Assembly (NCBI GenBank): GCA_030040425.1
Contig: JASHTS010000161.1
Span: 1-56,384 of the forward strand
Direction of reading: 5' to 3'
Source: Acidobacteriaceae bacterium
GTDB lineage: Bacteria; Acidobacteriota; Terriglobia; Terriglobales; Acidobacteriaceae
DNA length: 56,384 bases
Within the stretch, counting starts at the first letter, position 1; the number at the start of each line of letters is the position of its first letter. The position numbers and the translations under genes were made by a program. Below, one piece after another: positions 1 through 9,294 of this stretch. Under the pieces are notes generated by a model that saw nothing but the letters and a program-made list of their open reading frames with translations, searched no databases and was not told where the DNA came from.

Positions 1-1271
1 CCGGCGGGCGAAGGGTGCAGGTGATCGCCGCAGTCGAAGGCCGGAAGCAGATGATCGGGGTGCGCGGGGTCGCGAACCACGGCGTCGAAGTCGATGACGG
101 CGTCAAAGTGGCCGGGCGCGCGAATCCAGGCATTCACCGCTTCGCGGTCCGCTTCTTCCTGCGCTCCGGGATGGTAATAATCCGAACCGGCGTAGGGTGT
201 GATGGTGGCGCCGTAGACGCGCAGGCCCTGGGCGTGGGCGCGGAGAATGATCTGCTGGTAGGCGGCGACGACGCGCGCGACGAGGTCAGCGTGATCGGCG
301 GGGGTGGCCACGCCGTTGGCTACGCCTTCGCCCCGCGCCAGCTTGCCCAGATCGTTCACACCTTCAAAGACGATGAGCCAGCGCACGCCGGCCTGGGCGA
401 GCACATCGCGATCGAAGCGCGCGAGAGCGTTGGGGCCGAGACCGTCAGTGAGGAGATGATTGCCGCCGATGCCCTGGTTGGAGACGCCGAGATTGCGCGT
501 GGCGGGCGAGGCAGCGAGACGCGCGGCGAGCACGTCGGTCCAGCGGTTGTTGCCGTTGGTGGTGGAACCGTGGCCGTCGGTGATGGAGTCGCCGAGGGCG
601 ACGATGGAGGCTGCGCCGGCGGGCGCGAGCACGTCGATGGCGGAGAGCTGGTACCAGTGATCGATGCGTTTAGCCGTGGGCAGATCGGGCGCGGAGACAA
701 AGTCGCCATGGAGGTAGTAGCTTGTGGCGCGCGAGCCCGGATGGCCGGTCTCGACAGCGGGCGGGGAGTCGAGATAGAAGGTGACGGCGAGATCGGAGAG
801 CGGGGCGAGGACGATTGCGACGGGATCGGAGACGAACTCGGCGCCGGGGGGAATGATGACGTCGCTTTTGCCGGCGAAGGTGATGGCCTGATCGGTTGCG
901 GGATCGATAACGGGCGAGGGGGCCGGCGAAGCCGGCGAGAGCGGGCGCGCGATGTGCACCGACGTAAAGTGCAGCGCCTCTTTACCAAACGCATTTGACA
1001 GATGAACGCGCAGAGCTGAGCCGCCGAGCGAGAGATGGACGATCTGGCGGAGGGTGGCGTCGGTGAGGTCGCCGGTGGGAAGAGCGTTCTGCGGTTCGGG
1101 AATCTGTTGCGAGGCGGCCCAGCTGACAACCCATGTGGCCGACGCCGGTTGGGATGGGGCCGGCGAGGACGGGGCCGGCGAGGATGGAGGCGCGGATTGG
1201 GCGGCTCTGTTCGCCGGAACGATGAAGAGCGCAAGCGTCAGAAGGAAAAGAGTGCGGGAGAAGCGTGTCAT
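1..1271 (-). CDS. Secreted GDSL/SGNH hydrolase (acetylesterase-like), 3' end cut by the window edge
   Basis: The minus-strand frame opens at ATG 1271 and is still open at base 1, so the C-terminus is missing. Residues 1-25 form a signal peptide, followed by a Pro/Ser-rich linker containing a 15-bp tandem repeat. The body shows the family blocks WVVSWAAS and TLRQIVHLS, then GDSITDG with the nucleophilic Ser, GIGGN, GVNDLG, and finally DHLHPSPAG near the window edge with the Asp and His of the triad. All SGNH catalytic blocks are therefore present. The family deacetylates or de-esterifies polysaccharides outside the cytoplasm. The divergent neighbour is a CE15 glucuronoyl esterase, which suggests hemicellulose or pectin debranching. 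A LacI-like dyad overlaps the start codon. The substrate is inferred from context only. Confidence 0.88.
   Translation of the reverse strand, partial: MTRFSRTLFLLTLALFIVPANRAAQSAPPSSPAPSSPAPSQPASATWVVSWAASQQIPEPQNALPTGDLTDATLRQIVHLSLGGSALRVHLSNAFGKEALHFTSVHIARPLSPASPAPSPVIDPATDQAITFAGKSDVIIPPGAEFVSDPVAIVLAPLSDLAVTFYLDSPPAVETGHPGSRATSYYLHGDFVSAPDLPTAKRIDHWYQLSAIDVLAPAGAASIVALGDSITDGHGSTTNGNNRWTDVLAARLAASPATRNLGVSNQGIGGNHLLTDGLGPNALARFDRDVLAQAGVRWLIVFEGVNDLGKLARGEGVANGVATPADHADLVARVVAAYQQIILRAHAQGLRVYGATITPYAGSDYYHPGAQEEADREAVNAWIRAPGHFDAVIDFDAVVRDPAHPDHLLPAFDCGDHLHPSPA
1156..1185. repeat. 15-bp tandem duplication in the linker of the GDSL esterase
   Basis: Two adjacent 15-bp units (1156-1170 and 1171-1185) differ at one base. 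Read on the minus strand they encode a repeated Pro/Ser/Ala linker after the signal peptide. This is probably slippage-prone linker DNA and not a functional site. Confidence 0.7.
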
Positions 1272-1278
1272 CGTTTAC
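1267..1278. promoter_or_regulatory. Possible LacI-type operator between divergent esterase genes
   Basis: GTCATCGTTTAC is one mismatch from GTAATCGTTTAC, the reverse complement of the dyad seen upstream of the TonB receptor at 26731-26742. LacI-family operators are dyads with a central CG. This one overlaps the ATG of the GDSL esterase (1269-1271) and lies 59 bp before the CE15 start, so one regulator could affect both. A 12-base match can occur by chance, and no LacI gene lies in the window. Confidence 0.3.
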
Positions 1279-1336
1279 TATTTGACCCGAACTAAATCGG
1301 TTTTTGAAGTGCAGCCAGCATACACCCGGAGGGCAG

Positions 1337-2872
1337 ATGCGCATTGCGATTGGTTCGTTTCCCGTAGCCTTGATGCTTGCCGCCGCCTTGCCGTTGTGTG
1401 CACGGCAAGAGAGCTCCACGCCGCCGCCGGTGACCTTCACCGCGCAGCAGGATCAGCAGAACATGATGGAGCAGCTGGGCATCAAGGCGCTGCGGCCCGG
1501 GCCGAGCGGCAATGAGAATGCGCCCAACCACGCCAACTACGACGAGTCGAAGGCGAACCCGTATCCCGATATTCCCGACCCGCTGACCATGAACGACGGC
1601 GCGAAGGCGACCACGGCGCAGATCTGGTGGAAGAGGCGCCGGCCGGAGATCGTGGAGATGTATTCGAAGTACGTCTATGGCTTTGTGCCCGAGAACGTGC
1701 CCGAGGTGACATGGACGGTGAGAGCGGTCGACCATGAGTTCATCGGGTTCACGCCGGTGCTTGCGAAAGACCTGATTGGGACTGCCGACAACGCCTCGTA
1801 TCCGGCGATCAGCGTGAAGATGCATATGACGCTGGTGACGCCGGCGAACGCGAAGGGGCCGGTGCCGGTGCTCATCATGTTCGGCCCTGCCGGGTTTCCC
1901 AATCCCAATGAGCCGCGCGGCGAGGAGCTCGATCGCCTGAACGACGCGATGAAGGCGCTGCTGTTGAAGCAGGACCCTTCGCTCGAGGACGTGCTGGCCG
2001 CACATCCGGCGTGGGAGCCGTTCAAGGCGAGCCCGCTGTTTCAGATGCCGCAATTGAACGCCGACGGCGATCCTCCGAACGAGTGGGAGCTGGCCGCGGC
2101 AGGATGGGGATTTGCGCTCCTCGATCCGGCGAGTGTGCAGGCGGACAACGGCGCGGGGTTGACGCGCGGCATCATCGGACTGGTGAACAAGGGCCAGCCG
2201 CGCACGCCGGAGCAGTGGGGCGCGCTGCGCGCGTGGGCGTGGGGCGCAGGCCGCGCGCTCGACTATCTCGAGACCGACCCGGCGGTAGACGCGAAGCACG
2301 TGGGCATCGAAGGCGTCTCGCGCTACGGCAAGGCGGCGCTGGTGACCATGGCCTTCGATCAGCGGTTCTACATGGTGCTGGTCGGCTCGTCGGGCAAAGG
2401 CGGAGCCACGCTGCTGAGGCGCAACTTCGGCGAGGCGGTGGAGAGCCTGACGGGCGGCGAGTACTACTGGTTCGACGGAAACTTCATGAAGTACGGCGCC
2501 TCGGAGGCGACGTTCGGCAGCATGAACCCTGGGGACATTCCCGTGGACTCAAACGAGCTGATCGCGCTTTGTGCGCCGCGGCTCACCTTCATCAGTTACG
2601 GCATTCCGGAGAAAGGCGACGCCAAGTGGCTCGACCACGAGGGCAGCTTCATGGCCACGGTGGATGCGAGCCGCGTGTTTGCGCTGCTGGGCGCCAGAGG
2701 ACTTGAAGGCTTCGGCGATTACCGCACGGCAAAGATGCCGCCGGTGAACGACGGATTGCTGGATGGGCAGCTTGCCTGGCGGCAGGACGATGGCGGGCAC
2801 ACGGATGCACCGAATATGAAGTGGTTCATCCAGTGGGCCGACAAGTACATGAGCTACGCGCCGCAGCCGTAG
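1337..2872 (+). CDS. Glucuronoyl esterase-like protein (carbohydrate esterase family CE15), secreted
   Basis: This 511-residue protein starts at ATG 1337, preceded by the ribosome-binding site GGAGG at about 1328; an in-frame TTG at 1304 would destroy the signal peptide. Residues 1-23 are a signal peptide. The nucleophile elbow GVSRYGKAA carries Ser328 in the CE15 pattern G-x-S-R-x-G-K, and His488 sits in DGGHTDAPN near the C-terminus. CE15 enzymes cleave the ester between lignin alcohols and 4-O-methylglucuronic acid on xylan. Bacterial CE15 proteins often contain insertions like those seen here. The divergent GDSL esterase supports a role in hemicellulose debranching. Family assignment is firm; the true ester substrate is not known. 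Confidence 0.87.
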   Translation: MRIAIGSFPVALMLAAALPLCARQESSTPPPVTFTAQQDQQNMMEQLGIKALRPGPSGNENAPNHANYDESKANPYPDIPDPLTMNDGAKATTAQIWWKRRRPEIVEMYSKYVYGFVPENVPEVTWTVRAVDHEFIGFTPVLAKDLIGTADNASYPAISVKMHMTLVTPANAKGPVPVLIMFGPAGFPNPNEPRGEELDRLNDAMKALLLKQDPSLEDVLAAHPAWEPFKASPLFQMPQLNADGDPPNEWELAAAGWGFALLDPASVQADNGAGLTRGIIGLVNKGQPRTPEQWGALRAWAWGAGRALDYLETDPAVDAKHVGIEGVSRYGKAALVTMAFDQRFYMVLVGSSGKGGATLLRRNFGEAVESLTGGEYYWFDGNFMKYGASEATFGSMNPGDIPVDSNELIALCAPRLTFISYGIPEKGDAKWLDHEGSFMATVDASRVFALLGARGLEGFGDYRTAKMPPVNDGLLDGQLAWRQDDGGHTDAPNMKWFIQWADKYMSYAPQP

Positions 2873-2884
2873 CGGCCGGCGAGT

Positions 2885-3250
2885 TCAGAATTGCCATCCG
2901 CCGATGGCATAAACGGCGCCGCAGAAGCCCAGAAAGAAGAGCGAGGAAAGAATCAGTCCAATGCAGAGCAGAACCCTGTGCGTGAACGCGCCCGCCAGGC
3001 TGAGGACGAAGAGCAGTGCCGCAATTCCCATGGACCAAGCGAGGCCCGACTGGTTGTGCGGATCAATGAAAAAGAGAGCCATGATGAAAGGCAGGGGAAC
3101 GAGCAGCGTGGAGGCGATGAGGCCGACCGACGCCAGGGTCTGCCGCCAGCCGAATGGAGGCGCAGCTGGTACGTCGCGCAAAGTGACGATCCAGGCCAAG
3201 ATAAGAACCGCGAAGGCGATCAGAGCGAGGGGCAGCAGCATGAAGATCAT
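2885..3250 (-). CDS. Small integral membrane protein, unknown function
   Basis: This 121-residue protein is almost entirely hydrophobic. It has four probable transmembrane helices, at about residues 4-23, 38-60, 70-88 and 92-115, with short charged loops between them. The N-terminus MIFMLLPLAL allows starts at codon 1 or codon 4; neither has a clear ribosome-binding site. It ends 12 bp after the convergent CE15 stop. I recognise no family. The hydrophobic pattern and the lack of a better frame support it as coding. Confidence 0.62.
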   Translation of the reverse strand: MIFMLLPLALIAFAVLILAWIVTLRDVPAAPPFGWRQTLASVGLIASTLLVPLPFIMALFFIDPHNQSGLAWSMGIAALLFVLSLAGAFTHRVLLCIGLILSSLFFLGFCGAVYAIGGWQF

Positions 3251-3431
3251 GGATTTTCAAGCATTCTACTCCCGGCTGCGAAGCGCTCGCGACCGGCCCT
3301 CGTGGGAGAGGTCCGCGTGGAGGCGCACGAAAGCGGGAAAATGAATCGCGGGTCAGCGAAAAACCGGGAGCACGCTAAAAAGCGACGGCGCCGGTGAGAT
3401 ATTTTCGGAAGGAGCCCTCCATTCGAGACGC

Positions 3432-3752
3432 TCACCCGAACTCCGGCCTGCCGGGATGGTCCACAACAAGGAGGCGCCCGTTTGTGCGTGCGCGAACCGA
3501 ATGGCGGCAGTTTGCCGGTACGATGGCGACGAGACCGGGTTTCAACCTTCGAGTCTCTCCCTCGATGGTCATTTCCAGTTCACCCTCGATCACTTCGTAG
3601 ACCTCTTCCTCGGGGTGGAAGTGCTCGTGAATGGATGCACCGGCGGCGAAATCGTAATGCGCGAAGGTCATGCTGCTCGAGTGAACATAGCGGCCTTTCC
3701 ATCCGGGCAGCCGTTCCACAACCTTCAGTCCATTCGTATCGACAAAGGGCAT
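3432..3752 (-). CDS. Cupin-domain protein
   Basis: A single small beta-barrel of 106 residues. The metal-binding motif is HEHFHPEEE (His42, His44, His46, Glu50), followed by GELEMTIEG and a second-motif His at residue 84 in NCRHSVRA. This is the classic arrangement of small mononuclear cupins (cupin_2). ATG 3752 is chosen over the longer frame because GGGAGGA stands just upstream with proper spacing. Small cupins bind a divalent metal and act as isomerases, dioxygenases or sugar-binding proteins. The neighbours do not narrow the role. Confidence 0.82.
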   Translation of the reverse strand: MPFVDTNGLKVVERLPGWKGRYVHSSSMTFAHYDFAAGASIHEHFHPEEEVYEVIEGELEMTIEGETRRLKPGLVAIVPANCRHSVRARTNGRLLVVDHPGRPEFG

Positions 3753-3793
3753 CGGTTCCTCCCTGTTTGAGTCTTCCAGTTTACGCAACACCG

Positions 3794-4354
3794 TCAATCA
3801 CGCGCTCGCCAGAGGCTCTCCCAGTTCCATAGGGCGGCGGTGACCCTGCCCGGCAGCGGGAAGCCGAGCTGGTGCGCGAGCATGCACACCTGCCCGCGAT
3901 GGTGCGCTTCATGCGCAACCATGTAGGCGAGCATGGCGACATTCCCGGCTCCGCCGGGACCTGCAGATGCGGCGGGACCCACGGGCCAGGGTTTGGCCCA
4001 GGCGTCGCGGACGAAGTGCGTCATGCGGCGCGAATCGCCGTGGGCTTCGGCGAGCATCTCCGTGCAGCGTGCGGCGCTCTCGGCGAGCGCGGCGCGGGCC
4101 TGCGGGGGCGTGCAGTGCGCGCGGGCAAGCTGGCGCGGGACTTGGAGGTGCGGAGCGGAGAGCCGGATCCATTTGGTGCGCACGTTGTGCATATGGGTGA
4201 AGATGGCGGCGATGGTGCGCACTTTGCCTGGCGGCCGGGCCGTCCATGCGGGCGGGGCCAGGCGCTCGATATGGTCCAGAAGCAACTGGTTCATGCGCTC
4301 GTTGGCGGCGAAGACGCGGGAAGCGGCGGGACCGGGACCGTTGCGTGGTTTCAC
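3794..4354 (-). CDS. DinB-family (YfiT-like) metal-binding protein
   Basis: A four-helix-bundle protein of 186 residues. Three separated histidines fit the DinB metal site: His54 and/or His56 in THMHN, and His148/His152 in HEAHHRGQ, which is the family's most conserved block. I choose GTG 4354 because GGAG lies seven bases upstream; the frame continues 34 codons further to an ATG, but that part is Pro-rich and unlike the family. Members often act as metal-dependent thiol S-transferases or stress-related proteins. The specific substrate cannot be told from the sequence. Confidence 0.8.
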   Translation of the reverse strand: MKPRNGPGPAASRVFAANERMNQLLLDHIERLAPPAWTARPPGKVRTIAAIFTHMHNVRTKWIRLSAPHLQVPRQLARAHCTPPQARAALAESAARCTEMLAEAHGDSRRMTHFVRDAWAKPWPVGPAASAGPGGAGNVAMLAYMVAHEAHHRGQVCMLAHQLGFPLPGRVTAALWNWESLWRARD

Positions 4355-4913
4355 AGGTTCACTCCAGCTTGCTGAGTCGGCGTGCGGACATTGTAGCGGC
4401 GGAGGAGCGGGATCAAGGGGGGCGGGGGTTGGAGGAACTGCGGTTTCCGCAGACAATGCGGCGATTTGCAGCGTTTTGCAGGGCCGGTGGCGCAGTTGGC
4501 TCGCAAGTAATCCTTTTAGTTTGTGTTCATTGCACGAATCTTTGCACTGCGGCTGATGCGTTTGCCGGAGGCCGCGGGTGGGGGTATGGACCGGGATACA
4601 CCGGGCGACTGCCCGGCAGTTGAAACCCGGCGGATTTCGACTTTGCGGGGTTCGTTGACGTTGGCAGCTTGAGACGTTCTTGCCGAGGCGGGCTGGAGGA
4701 TGGCCCGAGTCCAGTGTGCACCGCAGGGGGAAATTTTCTGCAAAACGGAGACCGGTTTCGGCGAAAGATTGTGTTCGCTAGCGGACAGTCCCGCCGTTTT
4801 TGGACATTGGAGCCTTATCCTGCGTCGGACAACTCTTTTCGTTCCAGAGATCGCCGGTTGGCGGGCTGCTTGCAAGAACAGGGTTGCAGGGAATCCCCAA
4901 AGGGAGCAAAAGA
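4355..4913. other. Intergenic region between divergent DinB and ADOP permease genes
   Basis: No convincing gene was found on either strand; the open frames here lack recognisable domains and good start signals. It must hold the promoters of both flanking genes, but I could not pick out a clear -35/-10 pair. A short tRNA-D-arm-like stretch near 4483-4510 does not fold into a complete tRNA. Confidence 0.5.
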
Positions 4914-7349
4914 GTGTTCCACGACATTCGATATGCGGTGCGGCGGCTGCGCAAATCACCGGGGTTCGTAGTGGCGGCGGTGGTGACGCTGGCGCTGGGG
5001 ATCGGCGCGAATGCCATTGTGTTCAGCGTTCTGAATGCGTTGATTCTGCATCCGCTCAACGTGCCGCAGGCCCAGAGCCTCTACATGGTGCAACGGCTGT
5101 GGCAGGAAAGGGAGCCATCGCCGTCGCAGTCGTATCCGGATTACCTGGACCTGCGCGACCGCAACCACTCGTTCGTGTCGCTGGCGACCTACGACATCAT
5201 CGGTGCGGTGGGCGTGAATACGGGGGGCGGGACGCCGTCGGCGGCCTGGCCGTATGCGGTGAGCGGGAATTATTTCGACACGCTGCACATCCAGCCCTAT
5301 CTGGGGCGGTTTTTCGGCACCGCCGATGAGCACGGCGACGCGAGCGTGCCGTATATCGTGCTCAGCTATGCGTACTGGAAGAGCCATTTCGACGGCGATC
5401 GCGAGGTGGTGGGACGCACGGTGCAGGTGAACGAACATAACTTCACGATCCTGGGCGTGGCGCCACCGGAGTTTCGCGGAACGGAGCTGTTTTTTGCGCC
5501 CGCGTTCTTTGTGCCCATCGTGGACATGCCGCAGATCAACACAGGGTGGAATCCTCTTCACGATCGAGGCACGCACTTTACCTGGATCGTGGGGCATTTG
5601 AAGCCGGGCGTGACGCCGGCGCAGGCCGCGGCAGACCTGAATACGATTGCGGCGGCTCTCCGCACGACGTACCCGAAGGATGATTCCGATCTGAAGCTCG
5701 ATCTGGCACGGCCGGGGCTGGTGGGGGATTATTTCGGGAGGCCGGCGCGGGCATTCATGCTGGGTCTGATGCTGCTCGCGGGGCTGATTCTGCTGGCAGC
5801 GTGCGCGAACCTGGGCAGTTTGTTTGCGGCGCGGGCGGCAGATCGCGCGCGGGAGATCGCGGTGCGCATGGCGCTGGGGTCGCGGCGGGGGCTGGTGGTG
5901 CGGCAACTGTTGACGGAATCGGTGCTGGTGGCGCTGGCCGGCGGGGCGTTCGGTCTGCTCGGAGGAGTGGCGATTCTGCGCTGGCTGAGCGCATGGAATC
6001 CGATACCCATGATTCCGATCAACGTGCCAGTGAATCCGGATGGCTATACCTACGCCGTGGCGCTGGGGCTGGCGCTGGTGAGCGGCTTCCTCTTCGGATT
6101 GGTTCCGGTGCGGCAGGTTTTGCGCGCCGACCCGTGGCAGATTATCCGCAGCGGCTCGCTGGGCACGGGGATGCGGCGGTTCTCGCTGCGCGACGTTCTG
6201 CTGGTGGGGCAGATAGCGATATGCGCGGTGCTGGTGACCTCCTCGCTGGTGGCGGTGCGTGGGCTGGTTCGCTCGCTCAACAGTAACTTCGGATTCGAGC
6301 CGCGGGGCGCGATGCTTGGGATAGCGGCGTTAAGCATGGCGGGCATTACCGGCGATCAGCAGCAGATTGTGGAAAAGCAGATGCTGACCGCGGTGGCCGA
6401 TATTCCCGGAGTGACGGCGGTGGGTTATACAGACCGGTTGCCGCTGACGGCAACCGGGAACGACTCGTGCGTGTTCTACGCGAGCGACACGGATTACCGG
6501 GCCTCAACCTGCCGCGCCGATGCTCAGCAGTTCGATGTTTCTCCGGATTATTTCAAGGCGGCGGAAACGCCGATGCTGGCGGGGCGCACGTTCACGATGG
6601 ACGACGCCAAGGGCGCTCCGACGGTGGCCGTGGTCAACCGCGAGTTCGCGCGTAAGATCTTCGGCTCGGTGGAGAAGGCCGTCGGCAGCAGCTACAAGAC
6701 CTACGGCGGCGGACGCGTACAGGTGGTGGGCGTTGTGGAAGACGGAAAGTACGAATCGCTGACGGAAGACCAGGAGCCGGCGATGTTCTATTCGTTCCTT
6801 CAGCGGCCATCGGGCAATGTGTGGCTGGTGGTGCGATCGCAGCGCGATGCGGAGGAGACCGCGGCCGCGATGCGGCGGACGCTGCGGAACCTGGAGCCGG
6901 GATTGCCGATGCGGATCGAGAACTGGAACCAGGAGCTGAGCTGGGCGCTGTTTCCGGCGCACGTGGCCACGGTGGCGCTGGGGGTTCTTGGTCTGCTGGG
7001 GGCGATGCTGGCGGTGACGGGCATCTTCGGCATGGCGTCCTACGTGGTGAGCAAGCGCATGCGCGAGTTGGGAATTCGCGTGGCGCTCGGTGCAAGACGC
7101 CAGGAAGTGCTGCGAGCCGCGCTGGGAAGGACCTTCCGCCTCCTGGTCTTCGGGTCAATTGCGGGGATTGTGCTGGGAATGCTGGCGACGAAGGTGCTTT
7201 CGTATATCGTGTACCAGGCCACGCCCAAAGATCCTCTGGTGCTGAGCAGCGTCGTGGTTACCATGCTGCTGCTGGGTCTCGCGGCGGCATCGATTCCGGC
7301 GCGCCGCGCGCTTGCCGTCGATCCGATGATCCTGCTGCGCGAGGAGTAG
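4914..7349 (+). CDS. ADOP-type ABC transporter permease (MacB/FtsX family)
   Basis: An 811-residue membrane protein with two MacB periplasmic core domains and two FtsX permease domains in tandem. The N-terminus FHDIRYAVRRLRKSPGF, followed by a first membrane helix, is the hallmark of acidobacterial duplicated orphan permeases. GTG 4914 is chosen from AGGGAG with eight bases of spacing. The first FtsX block begins near residue 280 (RAREIAVRMALGSRR) and the second near residue 700 (RMRELGIRVALGARR). As usual for the class, no ATPase gene is adjacent. It probably acts in efflux or in mechanotransmission across the envelope. The family is clear; the cargo is unknown. Confidence 0.92.
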   Translation: MFHDIRYAVRRLRKSPGFVVAAVVTLALGIGANAIVFSVLNALILHPLNVPQAQSLYMVQRLWQEREPSPSQSYPDYLDLRDRNHSFVSLATYDIIGAVGVNTGGGTPSAAWPYAVSGNYFDTLHIQPYLGRFFGTADEHGDASVPYIVLSYAYWKSHFDGDREVVGRTVQVNEHNFTILGVAPPEFRGTELFFAPAFFVPIVDMPQINTGWNPLHDRGTHFTWIVGHLKPGVTPAQAAADLNTIAAALRTTYPKDDSDLKLDLARPGLVGDYFGRPARAFMLGLMLLAGLILLAACANLGSLFAARAADRAREIAVRMALGSRRGLVVRQLLTESVLVALAGGAFGLLGGVAILRWLSAWNPIPMIPINVPVNPDGYTYAVALGLALVSGFLFGLVPVRQVLRADPWQIIRSGSLGTGMRRFSLRDVLLVGQIAICAVLVTSSLVAVRGLVRSLNSNFGFEPRGAMLGIAALSMAGITGDQQQIVEKQMLTAVADIPGVTAVGYTDRLPLTATGNDSCVFYASDTDYRASTCRADAQQFDVSPDYFKAAETPMLAGRTFTMDDAKGAPTVAVVNREFARKIFGSVEKAVGSSYKTYGGGRVQVVGVVEDGKYESLTEDQEPAMFYSFLQRPSGNVWLVVRSQRDAEETAAAMRRTLRNLEPGLPMRIENWNQELSWALFPAHVATVALGVLGLLGAMLAVTGIFGMASYVVSKRMRELGIRVALGARRQEVLRAALGRTFRLLVFGSIAGIVLGMLATKVLSYIVYQATPKDPLVLSSVVVTMLLLGLAAASIPARRALAVDPMILLREE

Positions 7350-7403
7350 CCAGCGGTCCGCGCCGCGGGCCGGCTTTACCGGGTCACTCAAAGCGAGAGC
7401 GGG

Positions 7404-8864
7404 TCAAAATTGTGGAGGGGCCGCGGGCAGCGCGGAGGTTTTGATATCTTCGCAACTTGCGTTGCTAACGGAGAGATTTCCCTGGCTGTCGAGGCTAACT
7501 GTCCAGATGGTGTCGTAATCGCCGCTCGGCCACTGGGGAGCAACAGGGGCTCCGCCGGAGCGGTAATAGCTCGCAATGAGCGCATTGACGGTTTTGGAAA
7601 TATTGTTGTGTTCCCAGGCTACGAGCACCTTTTGATTGGAAAACCTGCCGTCCTCGAAAAAGAAGCTGCTCGCGGATGCGGGTCCGCCGGAGGAAAAGAT
7701 CTCGAAGTCCGCCGCCAGGTTGAAGGGCAGGTTATTGGCGATGGCATAGGGTTCGGCGGTAAGCGCGGCTCTGACGTAGGACCAGTTCGCATTTCCCGCT
7801 GCGTCCTCAGTGCCGCCGATGAACTGAGCCGGATCAATGGAATACACCTGGGTGGGAGCGATTTTGCCCTGCAGCGCCGCTGGAAGGTCCAGCGCGCGCC
7901 ATTGCCCGGCGCCGATGTAGTTTCCGTCGTCCCACGAACCCTGGCCGCCCGACTCGGCGTGCCGAATCATGTAGACAGTTTCGTTGGTATTGATTCCGGC
8001 CGGGACCGCGGCACCGCCGCTGCCGCCTCTCACCTTGATGCTGAAAGGTGTTTGCTGCGTGCACGAACTGGTGACCGGCACGGTTGAGGGCAATGCGGGA
8101 TAGGTGGAAGCGGGCTGCACACCGCTGTCATAGGTGGTCAAAGTGGCGGTATTGCCCGAGGGCGCAATGGCAATCGCGTAGATAGAGTTGGGTCCCTGGT
8201 AGCTCGAAGGGACGCTCAGGTTATAGTTGTTGCTCTTGTTGATCGCCGCCATCAGGCTGCCGGCGGTTTCCCAAGGAAGCGAGAAGACATAATAACCCGG
8301 TGCACCTGCCTTGATGATGGCGGTCACCAAGGATTCGTTATCGCCTCCCTCGTCGTTGAAGTCAATGCCCTGGCAGGACGCGCAGAAGGCTGATGGTGTG
8401 ACGACGTTCCCGGGCACCGATCCAGCGAGATACGAGGCATTGAGCGGATAGCTGTTGGCGGTGTACGGACTTGTATAGGATCCATCGACGGAGGAGAGCG
8501 TGGCGTGATTGAGCAGTGCGAACTGCTGAATGGTCCAGAGGGGCACGATGTCGGGATAATTGTTTGCCGTCTGCAGATGGGTCATCGGCTCGAGGGCATA
8601 GATGGCAGTGACATTATTCGACCCGAGAACCTGCTTGTGCAGGTAAGTGGCCATCATGAGCGACCGCTGCAATCCCTGGCTGGTAAGGTTGGCGGTTGTG
8701 GAGTTGACGTCTCCGGGAGCCTGGTAAGCCAGGTCTTCGCTGACGACGAAGATCAGGTTGATCTTGCCGGTGCCGAGCGAAGGCCCACCCGAGCCGCACC
8801 CGATGAGCGCGGCTGAGAGCAGCACAGCAAGGAAATAGGTCGAAATGGTTATTTGCCGCTTCAT
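7404..8864 (-). CDS. Lipoprotein with histidine-phosphatase-like fold, apparently duplicated
   Basis: A 486-residue protein whose lipobox ALIGC at Cys23 predicts a lipoprotein anchored in the envelope. The C-terminal half carries the phosphoglycerate-mutase/histidine-phosphatase signature RHAE (Arg301, His302) in VYMIRHAESG, and a later His in VAWEHNN that fits the second catalytic His. The N-terminal half seems to repeat the fold: its first strand ends VVSEDL where RHG should be, then LTSQGLQRSL matches the LTxxGxxQA block. The first half therefore appears catalytically dead. It converges with the ADOP gene. The duplication is inferred from reading alone, and the substrate is unknown. Confidence 0.72.
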   Translation of the reverse strand: MKRQITISTYFLAVLLSAALIGCGSGGPSLGTGKINLIFVVSEDLAYQAPGDVNSTTANLTSQGLQRSLMMATYLHKQVLGSNNVTAIYALEPMTHLQTANNYPDIVPLWTIQQFALLNHATLSSVDGSYTSPYTANSYPLNASYLAGSVPGNVVTPSAFCASCQGIDFNDEGGDNESLVTAIIKAGAPGYYVFSLPWETAGSLMAAINKSNNYNLSVPSSYQGPNSIYAIAIAPSGNTATLTTYDSGVQPASTYPALPSTVPVTSSCTQQTPFSIKVRGGSGGAAVPAGINTNETVYMIRHAESGGQGSWDDGNYIGAGQWRALDLPAALQGKIAPTQVYSIDPAQFIGGTEDAAGNANWSYVRAALTAEPYAIANNLPFNLAADFEIFSSGGPASASSFFFEDGRFSNQKVLVAWEHNNISKTVNALIASYYRSGGAPVAPQWPSGDYDTIWTVSLDSQGNLSVSNASCEDIKTSALPAAPPQF

Positions 8865-9294
8865 GGGATTTATCCGGCGCGCGGCCGGCCGATCGCGCCG
8901 CCGGCCAGGGCCAGCACGAAGGGGCCAAGGGCGCGCTGAGTTCCTGCATGCAGGGAGAAAAATTTATGGAGTGAGGATTCGATTGGCGCCTGCGCGCCCT
9001 CTGGGGCGACCAACCCACCCACCGCGGGGGTGGTGCATGGAGCAGACAAATCCGGAAATATCCCGATGGATGCCATGGCCGCCACTTATCGACAAACCCG
9101 AAAGCCTCGTCCGCTGCGCGGGGCACCGATTTCTCAGCCCCTCTGCTTAGATTCTCTTTCGCTCTATGGGTTGGTTGAGTGGGCGTGGGAGGGTCCGACG
9201 CGGGGTGTTTTCTTCTGCCGCGGCGGCTTTGGCTGCTGGAGATCCGAATTGAGGGAACGGCGCTTGAATGAATCGGCCCTTGGTACAGGAATTC
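8865..9294. other. Intergenic region, no gene recognised
   Basis: This stretch lies upstream of the histidine-phosphatase-like lipoprotein gene and downstream of a small membrane-protein gene, both on the minus strand. Short open frames on both strands lack ribosome-binding sites, domains or membrane pattern. No clear promoter pair or terminator was identified. Confidence 0.5.

Noticed and set aside
4483..4560. tRNA-like stretch (GGTGGCGCAGTTGG resembles a D-arm)
   Set aside because: No matching acceptor, anticodon or T-arm can be formed around it, so it is neither a tRNA nor a clear tRNA fragment.
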